From Berberis thunbergii (Eukaryota; Streptophyta; Magnoliopsida; Ranunculales; Berberidaceae), in the NCBI GenBank assembly GCA_003290165.1, contig QNQO01000197.1, forward strand, positions 248,001 to 312,000: DNA of 64,000 nucleotides, in the 5' to 3' direction. Both the position numbers and the translations under genes were made by a program. A model generated the notes under the pieces. It was not told where the DNA came from. It did no database searches and was given only the letters and a program-made list of their open reading frames with translations. This document shows, one piece after another, positions 1 through 10,149 of this stretch. Within the stretch, counting starts at the first letter, position 1; each line of letters opens with the position of its first letter.

Positions 1-90
1 GAAGTGTGCCACGTGGAGGTGGGTCCTCGGGCAACGTGGACGTTGTGCCTGTGTGGTCAACGAGGACGTTGGGCCTTAAGGGGGGTGAAT

Positions 91-339
91 TGTGAGACCC
101 TAGGTGGGCGGACCTGAGGTGAGGGTGAGGGTTGGAGTCCAACAGGCCCAATAGGCCGAGAGATGGTGGACGAGCTATAAGGGAAATCATAGTCCCACAT
201 CGCCTGGGTAGGGGAGGAAGATGATCCTTACATGTGCGTGGTCAGCCCCCCATTGTATCGAGACCTTTTAAAGCCGTGAGGGCTAGATGGTAGCCCAAAG
301 CGGACAGTATCGGTACAGTGCGGGAGGGGGTCGTCACAA
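91..339 (+). repeat. Dispersed repeat, arm 1 of an inverted pair
   Basis: About 250 bp reading in the opposite orientation to 4239-4493. Both copies share, in order, a 'gtgagaccc' start, a 'gggcggacctgagg' block, 'atagtcccacatcgcctggg', 'ttttaaagccgtg' and 'cccaaagcggacaatatc'-like blocks, and a 'gggtcgt(c/t)aca' end. I recognise this as a widespread plant intergenic repeat but cannot place it in a superfamily. The copies have diverged by point changes and small indels. The rest of 1-526 contains no gene I can support. Confidence 0.7.
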
Positions 340-526
340 TCACCCAACACCTAGTTTACTCAGTGCAGATCTCGGTGATTTAGGAAGTGGGAGTCTAATC
401 AGCGCTATCACGCATGGTGACGACGACTTGCCAAGGATCATTGCCCCTTCGCGGTCAATGATCGCCGAACATAGTAAGGTAAGTCTAGCCGGTGACGACT
501 AGCAACGAAAGCTTCTGATAAAAGCC

Positions 527-1255
527 CAGACATGCAGCCCCTACTGCGTGGGTGTAGATGGTTTGGAAGGTGAGAGCCTAGTCAGTCCCGAAATGATTTC
601 GACGGCTCGACACGAGACCATTGTTTTTCAGCGTGGCCGTCGAATCACAAACCCTAGACTTGTAGCCCCCACTGCGCGGGTGTAGATAGTCAAGAAGGTG
701 GGAGCCTAGTCAGCCACGGCCTGATTCCAACAGCTTTCCACGAGACCACTACTTTTCAGCGTGGCCGTCGAAAACTCCCAAATTTGTAGCTTGATGCGCA
801 AAGGTGTAGATAATTTGGAAGGTGGGAGCCTAGTCAGTCCCAAACTAATTTCGATTGTTTGCCACGGGACCACTGCTTTTAAGCTTGGTCGCCAAACTTC
901 TCTCTCAAATTCGTAGCCCCCACAATGCTAGGAAGGTGTAGATGGCTCGATAGGTGAGAGCCTAGTCAGTCCTGAACTGATTCTAACGGCTTGCCACGGG
1001 ACCACTTCATTTCAGCTTGGTCGCCAAACTTTTACTCCTTGAATCTGTAGTCTGCTTTGCTCAGTCATAAACGATTCGAAAGGTGGGAACCTAGTCAGTC
1101 CTGAACTGATTTCGACGGCTTGCCACGGGACCACTGCTTTTCAGCCTGGTCGCCAAATTATTGATCCCCAAATCTGTATTCCACTTTGCTCGGTCATAGA
1201 TGATTCAGAAGGTGAAAGTCTCAAGCAGCTCACCACGCGACATCCGTTTTTCTTC
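527..1255 (+). repeat. Tandem array, about 128-bp unit, about 5.7 copies
   Basis: Units start near 531, 661, 786, 912, 1043 and 1172. Each holds, in order, a 'gtagcccccactg'-like start, 'ggtgtagat', 'aaggtgggagcctagtcag', 'cacgggaccactgctttt' and 'cttggtcgccaaa'. The units differ from each other by substitutions and short indels, and the last is incomplete. The array sits just beyond the end of the antisense ORF of a gypsy element, the same relative place as the 70-bp array of the second element at 12180-13060. Such arrays are common in internal regions of large plant Ty3/gypsy elements. No coding potential is seen. Confidence 0.85.
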
Positions 1256-1851
1256 AAAACGACAGTCGCAAAAATGAATCTAGTTGAGCCAGCGTCTTCA
1301 CGCTCAAACGGACTCACATTCTATTATTAGCGAAGGCTAATCATGCTAATAGAAAGATCGTACAGCCAATGCCTAGATAAAAGCTACTTAGGATGTCAGC
1401 CCGAGCTTACGATGCCTGACTCAGCACGAACGCTCTAACACATCCGCTTAGCCATCGCAACTCACCCATAGCCGCAACTGCAGCCGACCAATCAGACAAA
1501 TAGGGTAAGCCTCAAGCAGCTTACCTTGGGGACAAGACACAGCTCTGGCGACTCGACCCCCAGCTAAATTGTCTGCAACATGCCTACCATCGGACATGAC
1601 TAAACAACGATGACCCTGAGTCATTTGTAGCGCAAAACGGTCAAGCTTTCTATCACAGACAAACAAGTCGGCGTCCTATTGATTCAACCAGCCTATGCCA
1701 AAGCAAGAAGATATTGCGAAATGAAAAACATGCAATAGAGACAACAAGCACGATACGGATAAAACTATTTTCATTAAAGGACTAAACGGAAAGGAGTACA
1801 GGCACACAAAGTATACTCCTTATCAGGAGAAGGTACAGAAACATAAGAGCT

Positions 1852-4178
1852 AAGCCTTGTGGAAGAAGGAGCAGGAGTTGCATTCACATGCGCCACGGCC
1901 TAGACATCAGAGCCTACATTGTCTTCATCGTCTGATGACGCAGAAGTAACAGACAAGTCTACATACGACATCTACTTATAGCGGCCGAGATCCCAATCTG
2001 GATGCTCCTCTTTCATCAGCACCAGCAACACCAACATGCCATGTACAACCCAGCAAAACTCGCATTTGCCTTGTTTCTGAAAAGGTTCCTCCTTGCGCAC
2101 CTTTGCGCCAACAAGTTCACGCTCTAATAGCACATCGACATGCGACTGCTCTTTGGCCAAAATGCTCTTCACAGCACTAAGCTCATGCCACTCCAATTCG
2201 AGCTGGTCCTCGGCCTTCCTTGCCTCTCGAGCGTAAAACTCCACATCTGATTCTAATTATTGCTACTGAGCAGCCCAGTCAGCCTCCTTCAAAGCATTCT
2301 CTTCAGCAAGAGATCACAGTTCAGAACGTGCCATAGTTGCAGCTTCATCCGCAACCTCTACATCTCGGCGAGTCCGGTCCAACTCCTGTGTGAGTCTATC
2401 TCTCTCGGACACCGCCTAAGATAGATCACGCTCAAGGACTTTCAGACGAGCCCCGTGAGTCTCAGTGACCACAGTTAACTGATCCAGCCTCTTCTCCTCA
2501 GCCCGCTTCTGTAGCTGCTTCTATAGCTGATCAATTTCATAAAGCGCATCAGAATAGAGCGCATATGCATGTGCAAGAAGACACGCTCACAGGTGTATAC
2601 CTTCTCACGAGCCGCCTCAACTTTTGTCCTAGCAACGACCACATGGCTCAAGTGAGACATACCAAGGATAAGGTACTTCAAGCCCTTGACCATACACCCT
2701 TCCAGCGTATCCTCCTCGGGCTTTGGAGCACAATCCATCAGCCAGCTATGACGCCTGCTTATATGCTTCTTCGAAACATACTCCACGTCAACCTCTTGGT
2801 ACCCGACCTGTGAACTCATTTTCACCAAGTTCGGTGCAAACAGGCTTATCCGTGCATCCGGATGAAGCTTCTCTGGATCAGGAATCACGCCAGCGCCACC
2901 CTTCACGGTTGCCACCGTCCTCAGTCTTTTCGCCGTAGCCTTCCCCTTGTCACTAATAGACAACCCTTTATTGCTAGATGGCTCAACAGAATCTAGAGGT
3001 AGAAGAGGAAGCGAATTATCCAAAGGACCCATGAACACTTCAGCACCAGCGAAGGCTTCAATTTTAACCCGCACCAGGCGGTCATTCAGAGCCTCGATCT
3101 GTGTGTCACTAAGGTTCGACTTGTCTAAAACTTCTGTAAATCGCAGTTACTGTTTCTCTAAGCCAAAAACATCAGTCTCCGCTCCCACAGGCCTAGAAAA
3201 CTTGCGTTCTTCTCCTACTGGAGCGGGTTGTGCCAAAGACGACCCAGTCCTAACACATGACTTCTTCCTCACAAAGGAGGCAAGCATTTCAAACAGCTCC
3301 TTTGCATCGGACAGAACTGGAGCTTTGGCCCCAACAACCTTCATCTTCCTCGAATGGGCCCAATCTTCCAACTTAATTCGCGATGTTTGGTACAGAGTAG
3401 AGGCAACGTGCCAGTTGTCCCACAGCCTAAAACGGTTGAAGTTGGAAATTTTTATGACTTTGAACGCGTTCCTTTTTGGCAAGTCACAGAACGTCTCTAA
3501 GGAGTTTTGCTTCGCTATGGTAAGAGGAGTAGAAGGAAACCTTCTTGTGAAGAAACACAAACAACGATTAGCCAACTTGTTATCAAGCATATCAAAGTCA
3601 CAATAAGTGGAATGAACTTACAAAGTGGCCTAAATTGTCGCTCGAGCAAATGACCCTTACATTCAAAATAATTTGAAACCACATGAGCCAAGAAGCATTA
3701 CTTCTACCAGAACATGAAGTCATCAGGCTGATTAATGAAACAAGTTGGCGACGTCATCTTACAGACAGCGTTACTATTCAGCCGAGGAGAAGTCAGCAAC
3801 TGAATTACCCGCGGAGTCACGATAACAATGACCTCCTTAGCACTTAGCAGGATCATGAGGATGATCCTATACATTAGGCCCCAACTGGGCCAGAGGAATC
3901 CCTGGAAGATCCAGAAACTCCCAAATCACATCCAGAACTGGAAAGTGCACTCCGGTTTGAAGCGTTCCACGATGGAGGTAGATGAAACCGGCTAGAGGTG
4001 ACATTGGAATTTGGTCACCCATCAAGACATACAACGGCAAGTCCTCAGCGACTCCAAACTTCGTATGAATTTCAGCAAAGCCAGGCTCGGATAGCAATCT
4101 GTCTTCGAAAAACTCCAAATCCTTGGCCAAGATTGGGTCGCCGAGAAGATTTTGTTGGGCCATGAAGAAGATGAACAA
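1852..4178 (-). pseudogene. Decayed antisense ORF of a Ty3/gypsy element ('putative gypsy type transposon' family)
   Basis: Open segments at 4178-3867, 3590-3147, 3074-2475 and 2244-1972 read in one direction, broken by stops and frameshifts. The N-terminal segment has the pattern SPLAGFIYLHRGTL, then HFPVLDVIWEFLDLPGIPLAQL. This matches the N-terminal domain of plant 'putative gypsy type transposon' proteins (the Transposase_28 type), as I recall that family. The middle part is basic and serine-rich; the C-terminal part is charged and coiled-coil-like, ending in an acidic tail near 1900. Relative to the 3' LTR at 4680 the ORF is antisense, an arrangement known for extra ORFs in Tat-lineage (Ogre/Retand-type) elements. 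Not functional. The function of intact members of this family is not established. Confidence 0.6.
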
Positions 4179-4238
4179 TCTTTTCTAATCATAGCAATAT
4201 CTTCGAAAGCAGATAAAGTAGAAGAGTCTGGCTCTACT

Positions 4239-4493
4239 GTAACGACCCGATCCGCACAGTAAGATATTGTCCGCTTTGGGCCCAACCGGCCCGCACGGCT
4301 TTAAAATGCCTCTTACTATGGGGATCCAACCTCGCACATATATAGCACATAACCATCCCGCACCCAGGCGATGTGGGACTATGATCCCCCTTAGTAGCTA
4401 GCCCAACCCCTCTTGGGATCCACGGGCCTGTTAAGCCTATTGGGCTCCAACCCTCACCCTCCCCCTCAGGTCCGCCCACACAAGGGTCTCACA
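4239..4493 (-). repeat. Dispersed repeat, arm 2 of an inverted pair
   Basis: Reverse-complement partner of 91-339. It lies between the start of the antisense ORF (4178) and the 3' LTR (4680). About 4 kb separates the arms. The interval 4494-4679 holds no gene; its last bases ('ctcgggggtaatagc') may include the polypurine tract before the LTR. Confidence 0.7.
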
Positions 4494-4679
4494 TCTACAC
4501 TGCGGATGACCTAAATAGAGGATGAATTTCCGCCTCTTTTTCTTTGAACCAATGCATGTTCAATTAATGCAGCACGCAGCTAAAAAAACGATTCAGACTA
4601 TATCATCATGAGCGACACATCCCTTCAAGAAATGACTTAGCGAACCGATGTGATGGCCCACTAACTCGGGGGTAATAGC

Positions 4680-5359
4680 TGATGATACATAAAAATGGTC
4701 ACACCTCTAAGCCACACATGTGTCATGATGATCTCGAGGAAATATGGGCTCCAACACTAGCCCAACGCTGATCCAGCCCAAGCGGTTCTAACCCTACTCA
4801 ATTTAGTCCGTCAGGCGGACCTGAACTCTCACAACATGCTAGGCCCACGCATCTCACAGTTATCCTCAATACCCATAAGTCCTACTAAGGCAAGTATCTC
4901 GAGAATCAACTTCGGAAAAGCAACTACAACTGCTTTCTGATTCCAACTAGGAAGCAAATACCGGAGTACATTCCACACAGGGAAACTCCTTTCGACAGAT
5001 TGCTCTCATATTGGGAATTATCTCCCGCGTATCTGAAAGCACAAGGCTAATAGAGAATTTTCCTTCTACAGCACAACTCTTAATTATAGAAGGATCTCCA
5101 CAAAGATCTCCTTCCTAAACTACGCCTATGATGGCATGGTAGAATCAGGACTCCTTGCACTATAAATAAGACATGAGCTTGGTAAGCTAAGGTACGTTAC
5201 AAATTTCCTGTTACAGCATTACACCTTCCTCAGATCCATGTCTGACTTTCGCATCGGAGTGTCATTGGCCACCACAACGGTGGTCTGTGGATCACGTTCG
5301 TTACTCATGCAGATTAGCAGGAACTAGGTCAATGCAGGGAGCAAAAAATGACTGCATCA
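4680..5359 (+). mobile_element. 3' LTR of a Ty3/gypsy element (family TGATGATACAT)
   Basis: Starts TGATGATACAT and ends GACTGCATCA. It shares its start, its end and a conserved internal segment ('gcatcggagtgtcattggcc', near 5250) with LTRs at 6889-7577 and 9522-10089, so the three form one family. An A/T box ('tataaataag', near 5161) lies about 90 bp before that segment, as expected for a promoter and R start. The element runs to its left: the antisense ORF and the 128-bp array are internal and the 5' half is outside the window. The five bases before (atagc) and after (attat) do not match, so this is not a solo LTR with an intact duplication. Confidence 0.75.
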
Positions 5360-5852
5360 ATTATTGACATATTTGATTCATTGGAAAATCTCAATTTTAA
5401 CCTTTTCAAGTTGGGGTGGTCAAAATTTGGAATTTGTAATAAATCAAATATGTCAATAATGTATCAAAAGGGATTGAAAAAAAAATATTCAAACACAAAA
5501 AATTACAAAAATGGACAGACTGAAATGTGTTCAATCGTAGCGGATGTTGCGAGTATGTTTCTCACACTCACAGATTATGCTGCAATTGGACACATTTCAC
5601 ACTTTGTCCATTTTTGTATTTAAATCTTTTTTTTATTTCAATGGCCTTGATACACTATTGGTATATTTGTTTTATTGCAAAATCCCAATTTTGACTTTCT
5701 CCAGTTAGAATGGTAAAATTTTGAGTTTTGCAATAAATCAAATATGGCAATAGTGTATCAAAGTCATAGGAGTTGAAAAAACCAAAAAAAAATAGTCTAA
5801 TCACAAAAATGGAAAGACTATGAAATATGTCATGTCGCAGCAGATGCTGCGA
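5360..5852 (+). repeat. Two diverged copies of a 200-bp unit, each with internal inverted repeats
   Basis: Copy 1 (about 5360-5556) and copy 2 (about 5651-5850) share the order: AT-rich start, 'caattttaacc'-like block, a return inverted block, an A-rich run, 'acaaaaatggacagactgaaat' (in two parts) and 'gcggatgttgcg'. In copy 1, TTATTGACATATTTGATT near 5361 is exactly inverted near 5443. The region lies downstream (minus strand) of the MULE transposase, so it is probably MULE 3' non-coding or terminal sequence. From 5853 to 6430 I see only a further short duplication ('gtagtctgaaatttttgct' near 6031 and 6088). Confidence 0.6.
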
Positions 5853-6888
5853 ACAGGGTTGTTCAATTTGCATTATCCGCTGCAAGCTAAGAAATTGGTT
5901 CACAGTGTCCACTGCGTTTGGTTTTATTTTGTTTTGAGGTAGCTTACGCAGAATAAATTGTGATTGTTGTTGTCTAGTTCACAGTGGACGCTGCGAGTTT
6001 TTATTTCACATTCACAACGGCTCGTATGTTTGTAGTCTGAAATTTTTGCTATCAAAAAAATTTGAAGCTTTTTGTTCAATTTTGTAGTCTGAAATTTTTG
6101 CTGTCAAAAAAAGTGATCATGTTTATTTTTTTATCAGTTAACCTTTTAGCCATTACCATGATATAAAACATTCATACAAATAGTCACCCATAAAATGTAA
6201 AACCAATACAAATCTTCAAGAAATGTAAAATATAATATGTTAATATTTAATAAGGTACAAGTCATCATAGAGTATAAAAATGTTGACTTCTATCACAATT
6301 AGATCATCGTATGTATACATGTCATTTACAAAATGTGCAAAAAGTTACAAAATGTTGTTCAATCATCAATTTGGACGACTGTTTCCGACTTCTTCTTTGG
6401 TTTGGATGCATTGTACTTCTTAACATTCACGTCATTTATATATGTAGTTGGCCATCAAAGTCTTCAATGATACTGTTTTTGAAAACATATGAGAAGGACA
6501 AGTCGTTACTGTCTGAGACAATGGTGGTCTTGGTGTCATATGAAACAAGACGAAGTGGGAACTCTGGTAAAGGTGTTCCTTGAAACATATTCGTATGCCA
6601 TTCAAGTTTGACGGTGGCAGAACATATGGAAAACATGTAGTGTTTTGGTTCCCATAACACATAAAGACACAACCATAACGGTTCACCGCCAGCTCTAACA
6701 TATCCGATTGAATCAACCATTTTTCCCTTGTAAAGCGTACAGTGCCTTCGGGAATTGTGAGAGCATCTTTCACAATCTTCAGCCCTCCGTCATTCCACAT
6801 TCTAACCCATAAGTCATGGTTAACTTCTAGCTCCATTAGTATCTCATGCCTCACTTGTATCCAACCACTCTTCAAGTCGTAACCTAGG

Positions 6889-7577
6889 TGATAATACATC
6901 AAATTGTCCTCGAATCAGCACTATACACGTGTCATGATAATCTTGTCAACAAAACGAAGAAAGCCTGATTGCATGCCCCAATCCAGCGAGGCCCAAAAAC
7001 TGTTAAGCCCGTCATTGGCAGGATCTAGACAGTCAAATTCGAGTTGCAATGAGCCATTACGCCTACACATCACACGGTCAGGCCCAATACTCGCAACTCG
7101 CAAGACCTATAAGGCAAGTATCTGAGAGATCTACCCAAGATTGGCAGGCCAGCAACACATTAGATCTTACTAGGAAACATTTATTAGAGTATAAGTCGGG
7201 CAATGTAACTTGCTTGCATGGATAACATTCAGAAAAGGAAACATATCCCGCAGATCTAGGGCACGAGTCGTGTAGGGAAATTACCATACATGGACAACTC
7301 CCAATTAAGAAAATATTTCTAGTAAAATCTCTTTCCTAAACTACACCACCAAAGGCCTAGCCGAACAAGGACTCCTACTTTATAAAACGGAGATAAGGTC
7401 GATGAACTTGAGGTATGCTACAAAATCCCAGTTTATAGTTTTAAGCTTTTCCCAAGCCTTATCTAACTTAAGCATTGGAGTGCCATCGGCCGCCACACGG
7501 TGGTCCTTGGCTTACGTTTGCTACCTGTGCAGGTCTAGGTAAGCAACAAGGAAGGAGAGCAGGAATCGACTACATCA
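6889..7577 (+). mobile_element. Solo LTR (gypsy family TGATGATACAT) inside the MULE OTU domain
   Basis: Begins TGATAATACATC and ends GACTACATCA, with ctagg on both sides (6884-6888 and 7578-7582), a 5-bp duplication typical of LTR-element integration. Contains the family segment 'gcattggagtgccatcgg' near 7473 and a 'tataaaacgg' box near 7380. With no internal region between two LTRs, this is best read as a solo LTR left by LTR-LTR recombination. Confidence 0.88.
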
Positions 7578-7582
7578 CTAGG

Positions 7583-7970
7583 AAGTTGCCTATGCATCTA
7601 AAACCACAGTGGCCATCGGCGAGTACATTCTGAATGTCCTCAACATAATCTCGAATCCACAAAGGAATTTGCTTCATAAACATAATTTTCCACTTCGATG
7701 TCTTTTTTTTAGTTTAGAAACACTTTCTTGACTTCTAAGCTCCTCTTGTGTCTTCACGTCCATGACCAGAGAGGTCCACTTTCATGAATTTCTCATGCTT
7801 AGACAATTTGTTCGTTTTAGGTCTCCCCTTGCCTTTTACAGGTTCAGTTGGTTCAATCATGACACATGAATCATGGCAACTCAAATCTAACAGCCTCTTC
7901 TTTAACACAAATTGCTAGTTAGAAGTTGATTCAAATAACTTTTTCTTAACAACGCTGACAACCGGATCTA
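7583..7970 (-). other. MULE linker region between SWIM finger and OTU domain
   Basis: Minus-strand sequence between the SWIM finger and the split OTU domain. A short stretch reads KGKGRPKTNK, the basic linker usual in this transposase type, and 7680-7600 reads into the OTU start (PLWIRDYVEDIQ). Stops interrupt it. No separate gene. Confidence 0.6.
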
Positions 7971-9521
7971 TAATCACATATGTAGTTGCACAAAGATGTG
8001 TTTTGCCAAGTTGGATGTAAGATAGACAATGAAAGTTGTCCTGTAGGAGTAAAAATATTGTACCATTTCATGAGCACAAGGCAAACCATGAGTTGTTTTC
8101 ATCACGCATCGACACTTGACTAGGTCGACACCCACAAATTCAGTTTCAGACCTATCAATTTCAGATAGCATCAAGTCAAGAGCCTTATGCGACACGAATT
8201 CATGAAGTTTTCTAAATAAGGCAAGAATATGTTCTTTCTTGACCTTCATTAGACTTTTTATGAAAAACGCTTCAATCTCTACAAGTTGAACTTAGATCAT
8301 GTCATCCATTTATGTCCATACATTATAAAATGTGCATTAAAAATTCTCCAACATTTTCTTTAACCTGGAGTATGCGCCCTCAATGCAACCAGTTGTTTGT
8401 TAACCAAAATACATAGAAGTGTTGGTCCGTGCATTCACAAAGAACTTCTTATGTGGATACCAAACAATATGCAGATAGTCCAAACACTTGGAATGTGATG
8501 CTCATCTTCTCTCGAACTCAACAATTCCCTTGTTATATTCTTGTTTTGTAGTTGATAAATACAAATCCAAGAAAGATTCAATAAACTTGTTCCTCCCTCA
8601 TTATCCTGAATGTCTTTTTTTGCAATTGTTTTCCACATTTGTATTTGTGTGCCACCTGCATGATAACATCCTTGTTTCTGGAAAGACTCGCTCAATGCCT
8701 TTGATCAACCCAAGCTCTTTGTCAATTATAAACACCTTTGGCAAGTAGTTTGACTCAAACTCTCCTAGTAGTTTTTCCAATGCCCAAGTGTACAACTATT
8801 CATATTCAGATGACATAAAACAACAACTAACATTGAAAGTCTTGTCGGTCGATGTGATACCCACAACCTCAAATAGCGGCATCTGTAGCGATTGGTTTCG
8901 TAGGTGCAATCCATAAGCATCGATTGTATTGGTGACTCGGGGTGTGACTAGAAAATATTGGTGACTCTATTCTGATCATCGATTGTATGCCACTGAATAT
9001 AGTCATTCTCGCTCAACAAGTGCACTGTGCCTTGCAAAGTTGTCATGCCTTTTAGTTGGAGTGTCTTTAGCTGATGAATGACAATCTAAACAGTCTTCAA
9101 ATATAACACATTGTTGAAAAAACCTCTTTCAAACCAAACAATATGTAGCGAGGGGCTATACCAGATGTTGACATGTTATGCAAATATGTGATCTCTGCTT
9201 CGTTGAGTCTACCAATAAAGAAATGGTCAAGAAGATATTTTGATCGAGGATGATTGTGGGTTCCACAGGTCACTTGCAGCTTCCAACAATCGTTACCTTT
9301 TGGCACCCCTTTCAACTGGATTGGGCACCCACACTTCTTTGTATTAGTCGATCAACCAACCCTCAATTTTTACTTTTGATTTTCTTGATCTTCCCTTCCC
9401 TCTCACATCTCAAGTGCATCCATCATTTACGTCTGCTATCAGCGGGTTTCGACTTTGTGATAATGAGAAATATTTTATCTCCCAACCAGCATCTTGACAC
9501 CAACCTATCAAGGATGAGTGC

Positions 9522-10089
9522 TGATGATACATCAAAATAGACCAATCATTGCAGTCGTACACGTGACATAAAGACCCATCACAAGAATATAGCACCCAAT
9601 CTATTGGGCTAGCTCATACAGCCCAAGAAGAATAAAGCCAACTGCATAGGCTCGGACGAGGCCCACCAATGAGGAAAACAAATAGGACCTAAATCTAGGC
9701 CCAAACGAATAGGAGCACGGATCTAGGCCCGACACGATTTCTCTCATAAAGAAAAGGAACATTGTATCGAAAAGAGTCGTGGAGGGAGTTACACCTTTCC
9801 AAACGCATATCCATAAAGGAAGGAACTATTACAATAAACATCTCCTTCCATTGTGCCTCACGTGCTTAAATCATGCAGAGAGTTAACCACGACTATTACA
9901 AAAGGTAAAGGGGGCATTCGACAAAGGTATGCAACTTTAACTGATTTTTGTCCAGATTTACATCCTTCTTCCAACAGAGTTACTGACTTAAGCATCAGAG
10001 TGCTTTCGGTCACCAAAAGGGAGGTCCTTGGCAGTCTAACAATTGTTTTGTAGGTCAAACTAACAAGAGGACATTTTTTGGACTCAACA
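9522..10089 (+). mobile_element. 5' LTR of a second Ty3/gypsy element of the same family
   Basis: Begins TGATGATACATC and ends near 'ggactcaaca', directly before the primer-binding region. It carries the family segment ('gcatcagagtgctttcgg', near 9992). It shares the 4680-5359 start, but the 568-bp length and internal differences show divergence. Its insertion point is at the N-terminal end of the MULE transposase. The partner 3' LTR is missing: the element is cut by the copia junction at about 14893, so no duplication can be tested. Confidence 0.75.
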
Positions 10090-10090
10090 A

Positions 10091-10108
10091 TTTGGCGCCG
10101 TCTGTGGG
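10091..10108 (+). promoter_or_regulatory. Primer-binding site region of the gypsy element
   Basis: The stretch 'tttggcgccgtctgtggg' immediately follows the LTR. Plant Ty3/gypsy elements of the Tat/Athila group often have a TGGCGCC-type sequence at this place for tRNA priming. Assignment is by position and resemblance; I have not matched a specific tRNA 3' end. Confidence 0.6.
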
Positions 10109-10149
10109 AAACGACGAGTCTCCTCTTTCTAAAAAAACAAAACACCTAA

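Larger units (their letters stand above)
6432..9515 (-). pseudogene. MULE transposase with C-terminal OTU-like cysteine protease domain, decayed and interrupted
   Basis: Reading down the minus strand: a FAR1/WRKY-GCM1-type N-terminal zinc-finger region (about 9450-9240, ending WKLQVTCGTHNHP); a segment typical of plant Mutator-like transposases (9230-9097); part of the MULE DDE core (8795-8601, FIIDKELGLIKGIERVFPE then CRWH); a SWIM zinc finger (8150-8070, CRCVMKTTHGLPCAHE); a basic KGRGRP-like linker (about 7850); and an OTU-like domain starting VLADGHCGFRCIGNFL (about 7625-7578), with the Asp and Cys expected of an OTU catalytic motif. A 689-bp solo LTR splits the OTU domain. The domain resumes at 6883 (GYDLKSGWIQVR) and runs to about 6500. 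Removing the LTR and one duplication copy restores the frame across the junction. Many stops and frameshifts elsewhere make it non-functional. The N-terminus abuts the gypsy LTR at 9522. Confidence 0.8.

Noticed and set aside
2947..3606. 219-codon plus-strand frame
   Set aside because: Opposite strand of the antisense gypsy ORF, which carries the recognisable protein pattern.
4680..5359. Solo LTR interpretation of the first gypsy LTR
   Set aside because: Flanking 5-mers differ (atagc and attat), and a matching antisense ORF and array lie immediately to its left, so a 3' LTR is the better reading.
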